NCBI RefSeq assembly: GCF_000425125.1
Contig: NZ_KE384307.1
Span: 186,001-250,000 of the forward strand
DNA from: Paenibacillus taiwanensis DSM 18679
Lineage (GTDB): Bacteria; Bacillota; Bacilli; Paenibacillales; Paenibacillaceae
Length of the DNA: 64,000 bases
Reading direction: 5' to 3'
The first letter of the stretch is position 1. Every line of letters starts with the position of its first letter. Below the pieces are notes generated by a model that saw only the letters and a program-made list of their open reading frames with translations, made no database searches and was not told the DNA's origin. A program made the translations under genes and the position numbers. Below, in pieces: positions 27,209 through 36,841 of this stretch.

Positions 27209-28431
27209 AATTTGTATTTGCTTATGATGTACAAGTAGAACAAATACGCGGCTCGCACGACGTGTACCATAATTACTTTGATTACAACGTATGGCAGCGA
27301 TATTTGCAGGCATGCTCACAATTAGCGGTAGTTACTCGTATTATCGACTTGGAGCCTGGACAACAGCCCGTCAACCGCAAGCTGTCGAGTGGTCCCAACG
27401 TCACGTTCCAAGCGGTGCCCAATTTGAGCAATCCAATCGCTCAATTAACGAATCGCAAGCAGGCCCAAGCGATCATTCAACAGCAGCTTGAGGGGGCGGA
27501 TGCGCTGATCGCACGTTTGCCAAGCGAGATTGGCGCAGAAGCGATTCGTGTGGCGAAGCGGATGGGCAAGCCGTGGGCAGTTGAAGTAGTTGGGCATGCT
27601 TGGGATGCGCTGTGGAACTACGGCACCTGGCAGGGCAAAGTCTATGCCCCTATTATGACGCTGCGCACGAAACGTCTGGTCAAGCAATCCGCTTATGCGC
27701 TGTATGTGACAAGATCGTTTTTGCAAGGACATTATCCTACGAAAGGCCGTACGATTCATTGCTCGAACGTTGAGGTTGGCGCTGCACCAAGGGAAGTGCT
27801 GCGTGATCGGCTGGAGCGAATCAAGCATTTGGATTCGACATTGGGGGAAGCTGCTGAACTGCGGATTGGCCTAGTTGGGTCGCTGGCCTCGAAGTACAAG
27901 GGGGTAGATATAGCGATTCAAGCCATTGCTCAATTAAAAGACTTAAATGTATCTTTTCACGTATTGGGCGAAGGTGATCAATCGCGATGGCGTCGCTATG
28001 CTGATCAGTTAGGTGTAACGGATCGTATCGTGTTCCATGACCCGGTTCCGAGCGGAAGCGAGGTGCAGAAGTGGCTGGATAAGCTGGATATGTACATACA
28101 GCCTAGCTTTCAGGAAGGTTTGCCGCGCGCATTAATAGAAGCGATGAGCAGAGCGCTGCCAAGTATAGGCTCAACAGCAGGTGGCATACCCGAACTGCTG
28201 CCAAAACAGTGGATCGTACCTAAAGGAAATTGGGCAGAGTTGGCCGATAAGATCCGGTTGTTGGCCACAAGTCCAGCGCTTATGCAGGAAGCTGCCATCA
28301 AAAATTACGAGGAAGCGGGACAATATTCGAATGAAGTATTAAATGCGCGACGCACTGCATTTTGGGAGTCGTTTGCTCAAGATGTTCGTCAACAATCGCG
28401 TATATCCGTTGCAAAGTTGGTGGAAGGATGA
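27205..28431 (+). CDS. GT4-like glycosyltransferase
   Basis: 408 residues. The C-terminal lobe holds GSLASKYKGVDIAIQAI and FQEGLPRALIEAMSRALPS with the usual E-x7-E pair. The N-terminal lobe (SHDVYHNYFDYNVWQRYLQ) is specialised, probably for the acceptor. Linked by ATGA overlaps to the genes before and after, so expression is coupled. Linkage and donor are unknown. Confidence 0.88.
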   Translation: MKFVFAYDVQVEQIRGSHDVYHNYFDYNVWQRYLQACSQLAVVTRIIDLEPGQQPVNRKLSSGPNVTFQAVPNLSNPIAQLTNRKQAQAIIQQQLEGADALIARLPSEIGAEAIRVAKRMGKPWAVEVVGHAWDALWNYGTWQGKVYAPIMTLRTKRLVKQSAYALYVTRSFLQGHYPTKGRTIHCSNVEVGAAPREVLRDRLERIKHLDSTLGEAAELRIGLVGSLASKYKGVDIAIQAIAQLKDLNVSFHVLGEGDQSRWRRYADQLGVTDRIVFHDPVPSGSEVQKWLDKLDMYIQPSFQEGLPRALIEAMSRALPSIGSTAGGIPELLPKQWIVPKGNWAELADKIRLLATSPALMQEAAIKNYEEAGQYSNEVLNARRTAFWESFAQDVRQQSRISVAKLVEG

Positions 28432-29468
28432 ACATTTGGATAACAGGAGTTGCAGGATTTATAGGTTCTTATACGGCGGACAGATGTTTGCGTGAAGGGC
28501 ATCAGGTCACGGGCATTGACTGTATAAATGATTATTATGATGTTCAATTGAAAGAAATGCGACTTGCCGAACTTGTAAATAAGTACTCTTCCTTTTCATT
28601 TCATCGCATGCAGTTGGAAAATGGGTCTGAAGTGATGGCGCTGATGGAAAAGACGAAGCCGGACGTTGTAATTCATCTAGCAGCGCAAGCGGGTGTCCGC
28701 TATAGCCTCATTAACCCTCATGCTTACATCCAGTCTAACGTTGTAGCGACTGTTAATGTGATGGAGGCGTGCAGAACACATGAGGTGAAGCATTTGTTGT
28801 ACGCTTCCTCAAGCTCGGTGTACGGGGCGAACAAGAAGGTGCCATTTTCGGTTGAGGATAGAGTGGACCGGCCCGTAAGCTTATATGCAGCAACAAAAAA
28901 ATCAAATGAGCTTATGGCCTATACCTACAGTCATTTATATGATCTGCCGACGACAGGACTTCGGTTCTTTACAGTATACGGACCATGTGGAAGACCGGAT
29001 ATGGCCTATTTTTCATTTGCTGAGCGGATGATGTCCGGGCAGCCGATTGATGTATTTAACAACGGTGAAATGATGAGAGACTTCACTTATATCGATGATA
29101 TTGTGGAGGGAATCATGCGTCTCATTCCTAAACCGCCTGTTCGAGATGGCGAAGAGCCTCCTTATCGCGTCTACAACATTGGTAATAACCAGCCAGTGAA
29201 GCTGATGACGTTTATTCGTTTGCTTGAACAAAATCTAGGTGTGTGTGCCGATATTCGAATGAAGGAAATGCAGCCCGGAGATGTAGAAGTGACTTATGCC
29301 GATATTGATGCGCTCCAGCGGGATATCGACTATAGACCTGTGACATCCATTGAAGAGGGGCTTAAAAAGTTTTGTGCGTGGTATATACCTTATCGTGAAG
29401 CAAGGGAGAGGGGAGCGGCGCAATCATCCGTGTCCGTCGCAGAGGTGATGGGTTATGCCGGCAAGTAA
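28428..29468 (+). CDS. UDP-glucuronate 4-epimerase-like enzyme
   Basis: 346 residues of the extended SDR family. NAD-binding TGVAGFIGS at residues 5-13, catalytic Ser-Tyr-Lys (SSSSVYG and YAATKK), then GRPDMAYFSFAERMMSGQPI and NGEMMRDFTYIDDIVEG, which distinguish UDP-GlcA/UDP-GalA epimerases (CapI type) from GalE. UDP-glucuronate can come from the GalU and Ugd encoded 3 kb downstream. Its ATG overlaps the preceding stop. An upstream extension of the frame to 28362 has no ribosome site. Confidence 0.9.
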   Translation: MNIWITGVAGFIGSYTADRCLREGHQVTGIDCINDYYDVQLKEMRLAELVNKYSSFSFHRMQLENGSEVMALMEKTKPDVVIHLAAQAGVRYSLINPHAYIQSNVVATVNVMEACRTHEVKHLLYASSSSVYGANKKVPFSVEDRVDRPVSLYAATKKSNELMAYTYSHLYDLPTTGLRFFTVYGPCGRPDMAYFSFAERMMSGQPIDVFNNGEMMRDFTYIDDIVEGIMRLIPKPPVRDGEEPPYRVYNIGNNQPVKLMTFIRLLEQNLGVCADIRMKEMQPGDVEVTYADIDALQRDIDYRPVTSIEEGLKKFCAWYIPYREARERGAAQSSVSVAEVMGYAGK

Positions 29469-30762
29469 ACAAGCAGAAGAAGCTGAATATACCGAGAAGA
29501 GACGTATCCTGTTGGCCGTTACCGTGCAGGAGAGCGTCTCTTTTTTTGAGCAGCAAATTCAATATCTCCGTGACCGCAACTATGAGGTAACCGTTGTATG
29601 CAGCAGCCGACCTGCTGACGAAGCATTGGAAGGTGCAGCGTTCAGGGAGCTGCACATGAACAGGGAGATGTCCCCGTTGGCGGATTTAAAAAGCTTATGG
29701 AACGCGATCAAGCTTATGCGAGACATCAAGCCACATATCGTTAACGCAGGTACACCGAAGGCGGGGCTTATTGTCGGCCTTGCGGCGCGGATATGCGGTG
29801 TGCCAGCAAGGGTGTATACGTGTCACGGGCTGCGTCTTGAGACGATGTCGGGCTGGAAGCGACGTCTATTAACTTGGACGGAGCGTATGGCTGCTCTTTG
29901 TGCACATGAAGTCATAGCGGTAAGTGACAGCCTCAGGCGCAAATTGGCAGTGCTCCGCATTTGTGCCGCAAGTAAAGTGACTGTCCCTCACAACGGCAGC
30001 TGCAAAGGGATTAAGGCTGAACGTTATGAGGTGACACCCGAGATGGCCGCTAGAGCAGAGGAGCTTCGCCTTCGATTAGGCGTACCGCGGGAGGCGACAT
30101 TGTTTGGTTTTGTTGGCCGCATAACAAGGGATAAGGGAGTGGACACACTTGTCGAAGCGTTCCAGTTAGCCAAGGCGCAGCTGCCGAACATTCGACTGCT
30201 GCTTGTTGGCGCGAGAGAACAAGCAGACCCGATTACAGAGCTGACAAAAAGAATGATTGAGGCAGATTCTCATATTATCGAGGCGGGCTATCAACACGAT
30301 TTGCCTCTCTTTTATGCGGCGTTGGATTGCCTGGTACTGCCTTCTTACCGCGAGGGGCTTGGTAATGTAGTGCTGGAAGCCTCTGCCGCAGGTAAGCCTG
30401 TTATCGTGGCACGGTCTACTGGATTAGTGGATACCGTTGTGGATGGCCATACGGGACTCATGATTGAAGCTGGCGATACGATCGGCTTATGCGGGCAGAT
30501 GAAATATATGGCAACACATAGGGAGGAAGGAAAGAAGCTTGGGGACAACGGCAAACATCGTGTCATCCGCGACTTTCACCCGCACGACGTCATTCAAGCT
30601 TTTGGGCAAGTGTACGAGCGCTTGTACTTAAAACATGTCTCTTCTCTTGCTTCAATTACTACTACTGCCACTACTGCTACTACTAGCAATACTGCAACTA
30701 CTTCGACTACCGTGGGCAGTGAAGCTTACAGCAAGCCAAAACAACGGGAGGAAACGCTATGA
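29455..30762 (+). CDS. GT4 glycosyltransferase with Thr-rich tail
   Basis: 435 residues. The first 395 match EpsD-type GT4 enzymes: VTVQESVSFFEQQIQYL at the N-terminus, VGRITRDKGVDTLVEAF, and YREGLGNVVLEASAAGKPV with the E-x7-E pair. The last 40 are a low-complexity tail: in the 18 codons at 30658-30711, twelve encode Thr, mostly as ACT. Such tails are not part of the fold and can vary in length by slippage. It overlaps the epimerase gene before it by 14 bp and the next by ATGA. Confidence 0.88.
   Translation: MPASKQAEEAEYTEKRRILLAVTVQESVSFFEQQIQYLRDRNYEVTVVCSSRPADEALEGAAFRELHMNREMSPLADLKSLWNAIKLMRDIKPHIVNAGTPKAGLIVGLAARICGVPARVYTCHGLRLETMSGWKRRLLTWTERMAALCAHEVIAVSDSLRRKLAVLRICAASKVTVPHNGSCKGIKAERYEVTPEMAARAEELRLRLGVPREATLFGFVGRITRDKGVDTLVEAFQLAKAQLPNIRLLLVGAREQADPITELTKRMIEADSHIIEAGYQHDLPLFYAALDCLVLPSYREGLGNVVLEASAAGKPVIVARSTGLVDTVVDGHTGLMIEAGDTIGLCGQMKYMATHREEGKKLGDNGKHRVIRDFHPHDVIQAFGQVYERLYLKHVSSLASITTTATTATTSNTATTSTTVGSEAYSKPKQREETL
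30658..30711 (+). repeat. ACT-rich trinucleotide tract coding a Thr-rich tail
   Basis: 18 codons, mostly ACT with interspersed GCC, GCT, AGC, AAT, GCA and TCG. It lies near the 3' end of the GT4 gene. It is imperfect, so slippage should be slow, but length variation between strains is plausible. Confidence 0.7.
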
Positions 30763-31694
30763 AAGTTGTCGTTACAGGAGGAGCCGGCTTTATTGGCTCA
30801 CATGTTGTGGATCAGCTGCTCGCAGTTGGCCATCAGGTTGCCATTGTGGATGACGGCAGCACAGGGGACTGGCGACATACGCCCGATTTGGCGGTCAGAT
30901 ATCCAATGTCGATTACATCGTCGCAGCTAGTGACGGTATTCGAGCGGGAACAGCCGGAGGCGGTGATTCATCTTGCCGCCCAGATCGATGTCCAGCGCTC
31001 ACAGCAAGATATGAGATTCGACGCAGATGTTAACATCGTCGGCACACTTCAAGTGCTGGATTGCTGTGTCAAGTATGGGGTCAGCAAAATGGTCTATTCA
31101 TCCTCGGCCGCTGTATACGGCAACCCGCATTATTTGGCTGTAGATGAGCAGCATCCCATCATGCCGATGTCTGCCTACGGTGTGTCCAAATATACACCTG
31201 AACACTATATACGTTTGAAGCACGAGCAGCACCCCGGTCTAAACTATACGATATTGCGGTACGCCAACGTTTATGGGGAACGTCAAATTCCGAAGGGCGA
31301 AGGCGGGGTCGTTTCCATCTTTGTTGACAATATGCTGAGCAATCGTACGTCCGTTATTTATGGAGATGGGACACAAACACGAGACTTTGTCCATGTCAAA
31401 GATGTAGCGCGTGCCAATCTGCTTGCGCTTGAAGCTGATGGCAATCATACGGTAAACATCAGCACAAATCAGCCTACAAGTGTGTCTGACTTGTATGGAT
31501 ACCTTCAGAACATAACAGGGGCTAACCCACCTGTATTCGGTCAGCAGCGTCCAGGTGATATTGAGCACAGCTATTTAAACAATACGCAAGCAAAAGAACG
31601 GCTCGGCTGGGAGCCGAGTATTGATTTGAACAAGGGATTGCTTGCGGCGTATACCTATGCGAAGGAAACGATGACAGCACAGGTGACAGAGTAA
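30759..31694 (+). CDS. GalE-like NAD-dependent sugar epimerase
   Basis: 311 residues. NAD-binding TGGAGFIGSH at residues 6-15, active-site SSSAAVYG and YGVSK, GERQIPKGEGGVVSIF, then DGTQTRDFVHVKDVA, the usual C-terminal markers of UDP-hexose 4-epimerases. It could supply UDP-Gal or UDP-GalNAc for the EPS repeat. Substrate cannot be fixed from the sequence: related enzymes act on UDP-GlcNAc or on UDP-GlcA. ATGA overlap with the preceding gene; a 102-bp gap separates it from galU. Confidence 0.88.
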   Translation: MKVVVTGGAGFIGSHVVDQLLAVGHQVAIVDDGSTGDWRHTPDLAVRYPMSITSSQLVTVFEREQPEAVIHLAAQIDVQRSQQDMRFDADVNIVGTLQVLDCCVKYGVSKMVYSSSAAVYGNPHYLAVDEQHPIMPMSAYGVSKYTPEHYIRLKHEQHPGLNYTILRYANVYGERQIPKGEGGVVSIFVDNMLSNRTSVIYGDGTQTRDFVHVKDVARANLLALEADGNHTVNISTNQPTSVSDLYGYLQNITGANPPVFGQQRPGDIEHSYLNNTQAKERLGWEPSIDLNKGLLAAYTYAKETMTAQVTE

Positions 31695-31796
31695 CAGGGG
31701 GTAGTAATTTTACTAAATATTATCCATTGTATGTGACGTCCCTTGGGGCGGTAGTTATAGAGCATTACACGCACAATTACAGACGGAGGCGTTAAA

Positions 31797-32738
31797 ATGA
31801 CGATACGCAAAGCGATAATACCAGCAGCAGGTCTGGGCACACGTTTTTTGCCAGCTACCAAGGCACAGCCTAAGGAAATGTTGCCCATCGTAGATAAGCC
31901 CGCTATTCAATATATTGTGGAGGAAGCGATAGCCTCTGGCATTGAAGACATTTTAATAATAAGCGGTCGTGGCAAACGTGCAATTGAGGACCATTTCGAC
32001 AAATCGTTCGAGTTAGAAGAAAGCTTGGCTGCTGCCGGCAAGTATGATGCGTTAGCAGAAATACGCGGCATCTCGAATTTGGCGAACATTCACTATATTC
32101 GTCAGCAGGAACCAAAGGGACTTGGCCATGCGATCCTGTGCGCACGCTCATTTATTGGCAATGAGCCATTTGCGGTGCTGCTTGGTGATGATATTGTGCA
32201 ATCACAAACCCCTTGTACGAAACAATTAATCGATGTGTACGATCGTTATCATAGTTCGGTAGTCGGTGTACAGTGGGTGCCTGATGCGGACGTTAACAAG
32301 TACGGCATTATAGAGCCCTATGACAACCCTGGCGAAGGTAGCGTGCTGAATACGAGATCTCTTATCGAGAAGCCGCAGCCAGGACAGGTCGATTCGAACT
32401 TTGCAATTATGGGCAGATACGTGTTGAGACCTGAAATTTTTGAAGCCTTGGAAACACAAGCGCCAGGAGCTGGTGGTGAAATTCAATTAACGGATGCGAT
32501 ACGCCGTCTTAACGAACACCAAGCGGTGCTTGCCTACCAGTTTGAAGGCATTCGTTATGATGTGGGGGATAAATTGGGCTTCTTGAAGGCAACGATTGAT
32601 TTCTCCTTGCAGCGGGATGAGCTTCGAGAAGCGATGATTGATTATTTGGGCGACACACTCGAACGGATTACGGTTTCTGCCTCTATTTTAGCGGGGGCTC
32701 AAACTCCTTCGGCTGCGGTAGGGGGAACAAGCAGATGA
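31797..32738 (+). CDS. galU: UTP-glucose-1-phosphate uridylyltransferase
   Basis: 313 residues. Glucose-1-phosphate plus UTP gives UDP-glucose. The signature [20 protein letters not shown] (residues 8-27) and the later [19 protein letters not shown] and [13 protein letters not shown] motifs are those of bacterial GalU. ACGGAGGCG precedes the ATG. Its last codons overlap the start of the UDP-glucose dehydrogenase gene, which uses the product. Such EPS-locus copies are often additional to a housekeeping galU. Confidence 0.95.
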   Translation: MTIRKAIIPAAGLGTRFLPATKAQPKEMLPIVDKPAIQYIVEEAIASGIEDILIISGRGKRAIEDHFDKSFELEESLAAAGKYDALAEIRGISNLANIHYIRQQEPKGLGHAILCARSFIGNEPFAVLLGDDIVQSQTPCTKQLIDVYDRYHSSVVGVQWVPDADVNKYGIIEPYDNPGEGSVLNTRSLIEKPQPGQVDSNFAIMGRYVLRPEIFEALETQAPGAGGEIQLTDAIRRLNEHQAVLAYQFEGIRYDVGDKLGFLKATIDFSLQRDELREAMIDYLGDTLERITVSASILAGAQTPSAAVGGTSR

Positions 32739-34078
32739 GTGAACGGAAAATTGCAGTGATTGGCACAGGATATGTGGGGCTTGTCTCGGGAACTAGCTTT
32801 GCACATGCGGGGCATGACGTCACATGCTGTGATGTAGACCAAGGCAAAATTGAGCGGCTGCGACAAGCAGATATTACGATATATGAGCCAGGACTAGATG
32901 TGCTTGTAAGCGAAAATATGCGGCAAGGCAGACTTCACTTTACGACCAATATTGACGAAGCCGTGCAGCAATCGGCATTTATTTTTATTGCAGTCGGAAC
33001 ACCGATGTCGGAGTCTGGCGAAGCAGACATGACCTATATTCAGAGTGCTGCCCGCATGATTGGTAAAGCGATCAACGGTTACAAAATTGTAGTCACCAAA
33101 AGTACAGTGCCCGTAGGAACAGGACGGAAGCTGGAGCAGTGGATTCGGGAAGAGGCGCCTCATGCGCGCTTTGATGTTGTATCCAATCCAGAATTTCTTC
33201 GTGAGGGTTCGGCAGTTTATGACTCGCTAAACATGGAACGTGTAATAATTGGTGCTTCACAGCCGTCAGCGGCGGATGCAGTAGCCCAAATATATGAACC
33301 TTTTGGGTCTGTAATTGTGAAGACAACACTGGAGAGCGCAGAAATGATTAAATATGCTTCCAACACGTTTCTTGCCACTAAAATATCGTTTATAAACGCG
33401 ATCGCCAATCTGTGCGAGCACTTGGGCGCAGATGTAGAAGAGGTCGCACACGGCATGGGGCTTGACGGCCGAATCGGACACCGCTTTTTGCAAGCAGGTA
33501 TCGGTTATGGCGGCTCCTGCTTCCCAAAAGATACTTATGCGCTTCAGTACATGGCCCGTGAGCAAGGGTATGACTTCTCGTTGTTAGATGCCGTAATTGA
33601 AACGAATGAGCGGCAACGGTTGATAGTCATCGAGAAACTGACTAAAGCGTTAGGTAATGTTAAGGGGAAACGAATCGCCGTATTGGGCTTATCGTTTAAG
33701 CCAAATACAGATGATATGCGTGATGCGCCTTCATTAACGGTTGTGCCTATCATGACTCAACTTGGGGCGACTGTCAGGGTGTACGATCCGATTGCAGCTG
33801 AAGAAGCACGAAAGCACTTTGGTGATTCTGTCACCTACTGCGAATCGGTGTACGAAGCTGTAGAGCAGTGCGACGCTTGTATCGTGTTGACGGAGTGGGA
33901 AACGATCGTGAAGGCAGATTGGCAAATGATCAGGAGTGCAATGGCAGCTCCCGTCCTGATCGACGGCCGCAATTGCTGGCCTTTGGAAGACATGCATAAG
34001 GCAGGTTTCTATTATGATTCTATTGGGCGTCAGCTTATCCCATCCTACGCTCATGAGAAAGTCCAGGTGACGATGTAG
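32735..34078 (+). CDS. ugd: UDP-glucose 6-dehydrogenase
   Basis: 447 residues. Oxidises UDP-glucose to UDP-glucuronate with NAD. Seen: the N-terminal NAD fold [45 protein letters not shown], the catalytic Cys262 in [10 protein letters not shown], and the C-terminal domain [18 protein letters not shown]. The product can be used directly or epimerised by the CapI-like enzyme at 28.4 kb, so the polymer is predicted to contain uronic acid and to be acidic. Confidence 0.96.
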   Translation: MSERKIAVIGTGYVGLVSGTSFAHAGHDVTCCDVDQGKIERLRQADITIYEPGLDVLVSENMRQGRLHFTTNIDEAVQQSAFIFIAVGTPMSESGEADMTYIQSAARMIGKAINGYKIVVTKSTVPVGTGRKLEQWIREEAPHARFDVVSNPEFLREGSAVYDSLNMERVIIGASQPSAADAVAQIYEPFGSVIVKTTLESAEMIKYASNTFLATKISFINAIANLCEHLGADVEEVAHGMGLDGRIGHRFLQAGIGYGGSCFPKDTYALQYMAREQGYDFSLLDAVIETNERQRLIVIEKLTKALGNVKGKRIAVLGLSFKPNTDDMRDAPSLTVVPIMTQLGATVRVYDPIAAEEARKHFGDSVTYCESVYEAVEQCDACIVLTEWETIVKADWQMIRSAMAAPVLIDGRNCWPLEDMHKAGFYYDSIGRQLIPSYAHEKVQVTM

Positions 34079-34108
34079 ACGATACTGAAGAAGAAGGAAC
34101 AATGAAAT

Positions 34109-34780
34109 ATGAACCCACTAATCATTATAGGTGCCGGCGGCCAAGGCAGGGAAGTCGCGCAGTGCGTCCGGGATATTAATCGTATCCAGGACACTTGGAA
34201 GCTGATCGGTTATGTCGACGATAACGAGGACATACACGGGATGAAGCTAAACGATATTCCGGTTGTAGGCTCGCTGAGATGGTTAACCGCAGAAATCATT
34301 CGAGATGTGTATGTCGTATGTGCGATTGGCAGCTCGCTCGTAAGAAGAAGCACGCTGGATCGTATTGAACGAACCGGCATGGCTCCCCGCTATGCTACCA
34401 TTATTCATCCAACCTCTGTTATAGCCGAAGAGGTGGACATTAGCGAAGGCGCAATCATATGCGCGCATACAGTTGTTTCAACTAATGTGAAGCTGGATAA
34501 ACACGTCATCATTAATTATGGCGCCTCAATCGGGCATGACTCTACGCTAAAATCTTGTGTAACGATATTGCCAGGTGCCCGTATCTCAGGTCACGTGTTG
34601 TTAGAAAGCGGATGTGATATCGGCTCCAATGCTGTAGTCATCCCTATGAACACGATCGGCGAGAATACAATCGTTGGCGCAGGTGCAGTCGTCACACGTT
34701 CTCTGCCACCCTTCTGCACGGCTGTTGGTGTTCCTGCCAAGCCAATCAAGTATCATAACATCATTCATAACAGTAGGTAG
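34109..34780 (+). CDS. NeuD/PglD/EpsM-type sugar O- or N-acetyltransferase
   Basis: 223 residues. N-terminal Rossmann-like sugar-binding half (IIIGAGGQGREVAQ), then left-handed beta-helix hexapeptide repeats with the catalytic His in NYGASIGHDSTL, ending GAGAVVTRSLPP. In bacillosamine biosynthesis this enzyme acetylates the 4-amino group of UDP-4-amino-sugar. It is followed after 9 bp by the aminotransferase that would make this substrate, matching EpsM-EpsN of Bacillus. Confidence 0.9.
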   Translation: MNPLIIIGAGGQGREVAQCVRDINRIQDTWKLIGYVDDNEDIHGMKLNDIPVVGSLRWLTAEIIRDVYVVCAIGSSLVRRSTLDRIERTGMAPRYATIIHPTSVIAEEVDISEGAIICAHTVVSTNVKLDKHVIINYGASIGHDSTLKSCVTILPGARISGHVLLESGCDIGSNAVVIPMNTIGENTIVGAGAVVTRSLPPFCTAVGVPAKPIKYHNIIHNSR

Positions 34781-34789
34781 GTGCAAGTG

Positions 34790-35944
34790 ATGAATCAAGA
34801 ACGAATTTATTTGTCCCCGCCGCATATGGGCGGGGATGAACAGCTGTATGTAGCCTCTGTATTCGATAGCAATTGGATTGCACCACTTGGTCCTATGGTG
34901 GACCAATTTGAACGTGAACTAGCCAGTCAAGCAGGCTGTGCGGGCGCAGTAGCATTAAGCTCCGGCACGGCTGCTATTCACCTTGCTTTGCGGCTGCTCG
35001 ACATCGGTCCAGGGGATCGGGTCTTTTGCTCGACACTTACGTTTGTAGCAAGTGCCAATCCGATCTTGTATGTTGGTGCTGAACCGGTATTTATCGACTC
35101 GGAGCCAGACACTTGGAACATGTCGCCCCAAGCTTTGGAGCGTGCATTTGAAGATGCGGTACAAAGAGGAAAGCTGCCGCGAGCTGTAGTGGTCGTTCAC
35201 TTGTACGGACAAAACGCGGATATGGACCCGATCGTTTCTATTTGCGAGCGCTACGGTGTGCCCATTGTTGAGGATGCTGCTGAATCACTTGGTGCGACCT
35301 ACAAACATCGGATGAGCGGCACGATGGGCAAGTTTGGCATCTATTCTTTTAATGGAAATAAAATTATTACGACTTCTGGCGGTGGCGCGTTACTATCCAA
35401 TGATTTGCCTGCATTGGACAAAGCCCGTTATTGGGCGACCCAAGCACGAGATGCTGCCAGACATTATGAGCACTCTGTCATGGGATTTAATTATCGGCTT
35501 AGTAATGTGCTGGCGGCAATCGGGGTAGGGCAACTGGCGATGCTTCCGCAAAAAGTCGAGGCAAGAAGGCAAATATTTGCCCGATATGAAGCTCATTTAT
35601 CACCTATGGATGGCATCGTTATGATGCCTGAAGCAGCTTTTGGCATTTCGACGAGATGGTTGACTGCTTTGACGTTGGAACCAGACATATATGGCCTAAC
35701 GGCCCATGAAATCGTTGATCAAATGGCACAATTAAATATCGAATGTCGTCCGGTATGGAAGCCGATGCATTTGCAGCCGTTATTCCAAGGGACGGACTAT
35801 TATGAGCATGAGGAAGGTACAAGTGTCAGCGATCGGCTGTTTACACATGGCATCTGTTTGCCTTCAGGTTCTAACTTGACGGAGAGCCAGCAGGACCGTG
35901 TCATTGAAGGCATACAGTCGATGTTGTATGCACTGGCGAGGTAA
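34790..35944 (+). CDS. DegT/DnrJ/EryC1 (EpsN/PglE-type) sugar aminotransferase
   Basis: 384 residues, PLP fold type I. Seen: ALSSGTAAIHLALRLL, a DAAESLGATYKHRMSGTMG stretch and the PLP lysine in SFNGNKIITTSGGG, all usual for the family. It transfers an amino group from glutamate to the 4-keto sugar made by the EpsC-like dehydratase. ATG 34790 is preferred to GTG 34781 because AGGTAGGTG lies 6 nt upstream. Its stop TAA shares a base with the next ATG (TAATG). Confidence 0.92.
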   Translation: MNQERIYLSPPHMGGDEQLYVASVFDSNWIAPLGPMVDQFERELASQAGCAGAVALSSGTAAIHLALRLLDIGPGDRVFCSTLTFVASANPILYVGAEPVFIDSEPDTWNMSPQALERAFEDAVQRGKLPRAVVVVHLYGQNADMDPIVSICERYGVPIVEDAAESLGATYKHRMSGTMGKFGIYSFNGNKIITTSGGGALLSNDLPALDKARYWATQARDAARHYEHSVMGFNYRLSNVLAAIGVGQLAMLPQKVEARRQIFARYEAHLSPMDGIVMMPEAAFGISTRWLTALTLEPDIYGLTAHEIVDQMAQLNIECRPVWKPMHLQPLFQGTDYYEHEEGTSVSDRLFTHGICLPSGSNLTESQQDRVIEGIQSMLYALAR

Positions 35945-36174
35945 TGGAAACAACGTCTAGCGTTTGCGCTGCCATCCGGTTAGAAGCTGGCCAGTCGGTA
36001 GAACTGGCAGAGCATACGCAAGCTTGTGATGACGGAAGATATACAGCTATAACTGCCGAGTTGGAATCGTTTGTCCAACAGATGGAGCAAGTGAAAGCAG
36101 AGGATGTTACAGTACAAGCGGCCATCGAACAAATGAAACATATTTTGTGCAAATATATGGATAATGTGGGGTAA
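35944..36174 (+). CDS. Small 76-residue unknown in EPS operon
   Basis: Starts in the TAATG overlap with the aminotransferase gene and ends 5 bp before the initiating transferase gene, so both gaps suggest a real coupled gene. The product is acidic and helical (ESFVQQMEQVKAEDVTVQAAIEQMKHILCKYM) with three Cys and no membrane segment. No family recognised. A small accessory for the transferase on either side is possible, but unsupported beyond position. Confidence 0.6.
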   Translation: METTSSVCAAIRLEAGQSVELAEHTQACDDGRYTAITAELESFVQQMEQVKAEDVTVQAAIEQMKHILCKYMDNVG

Positions 36175-36179
36175 TAGAG

Positions 36180-36782
36180 ATGAAAAGGAGCTTTGATGTT
36201 ACGGCAGCATCGATCTTACTGTTGTTGTTAAGTCCAATTATGCTGCTTACGGCTTTATTTGTGCGTATTCGAATTGGAAATCCGATCTGGTTTCTTCAAG
36301 AACGTCCTGGCAAAGAGATGAAGTCATTCCAATTATACAAATTCCGCACGATGACAGATGCCAGAGACTCAAACGGGGAGCTTCTCCCTGATGAGAGTCG
36401 ACTTACAAAGGCCGGAATATTTCTGCGCCGTCTTAGTCTGGATGAGCTGCCACAGCTTATTAATGTGCTGAAAGGGGATATGAGTCTGGTTGGTCCCCGA
36501 CCTTTGCTTGTCAAATATAATCCCTACTATACGTCAAGAGAACTGATTCGCTTTCAAGTAAGGCCCGGAATAACAGGTCTTGCCCAAATTTCAGGCAGAA
36601 ATATGCTCTCATGGGAAGAACGATTTGAATTGGATGCTTATTACGTTGAACATTGGAGCTTCCTTGTAGATGTCCGTATTTTATGGATGACTGTCATTCA
36701 AGTATTTGCACGTAAAGATGTAGCCATATATCCAAGTCAGGCTGTAATGGATTTAGATAAAGAACGACAAATGCTTATGTAG
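36180..36782 (+). CDS. Monotopic phosphoglycosyl transferase (PglC/EpsL type)
   Basis: 200 residues, a short catalytic-core PGT without the N-terminal helices of the WcaJ group. Reentrant helix at residues 8-28 ([20 protein letters not shown]), catalytic Asp-Glu in [20 protein letters not shown], and the GPRPLL motif. Such enzymes load phospho-sugar onto undecaprenyl phosphate, often diacetylbacillosamine, which the cluster can make. It therefore probably starts each repeat. Start ATG 36180 is 5 bp after the previous stop. Confidence 0.93.
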   Translation: MKRSFDVTAASILLLLLSPIMLLTALFVRIRIGNPIWFLQERPGKEMKSFQLYKFRTMTDARDSNGELLPDESRLTKAGIFLRRLSLDELPQLINVLKGDMSLVGPRPLLVKYNPYYTSRELIRFQVRPGITGLAQISGRNMLSWEERFELDAYYVEHWSFLVDVRILWMTVIQVFARKDVAIYPSQAVMDLDKERQMLM

Positions 36783-36841
36783 TTGGCAAGGGATAGAAGG
36801 AGGCGGAGGGAACCTGCAAGAAGCCTAAAAGGAGGGTAAGG

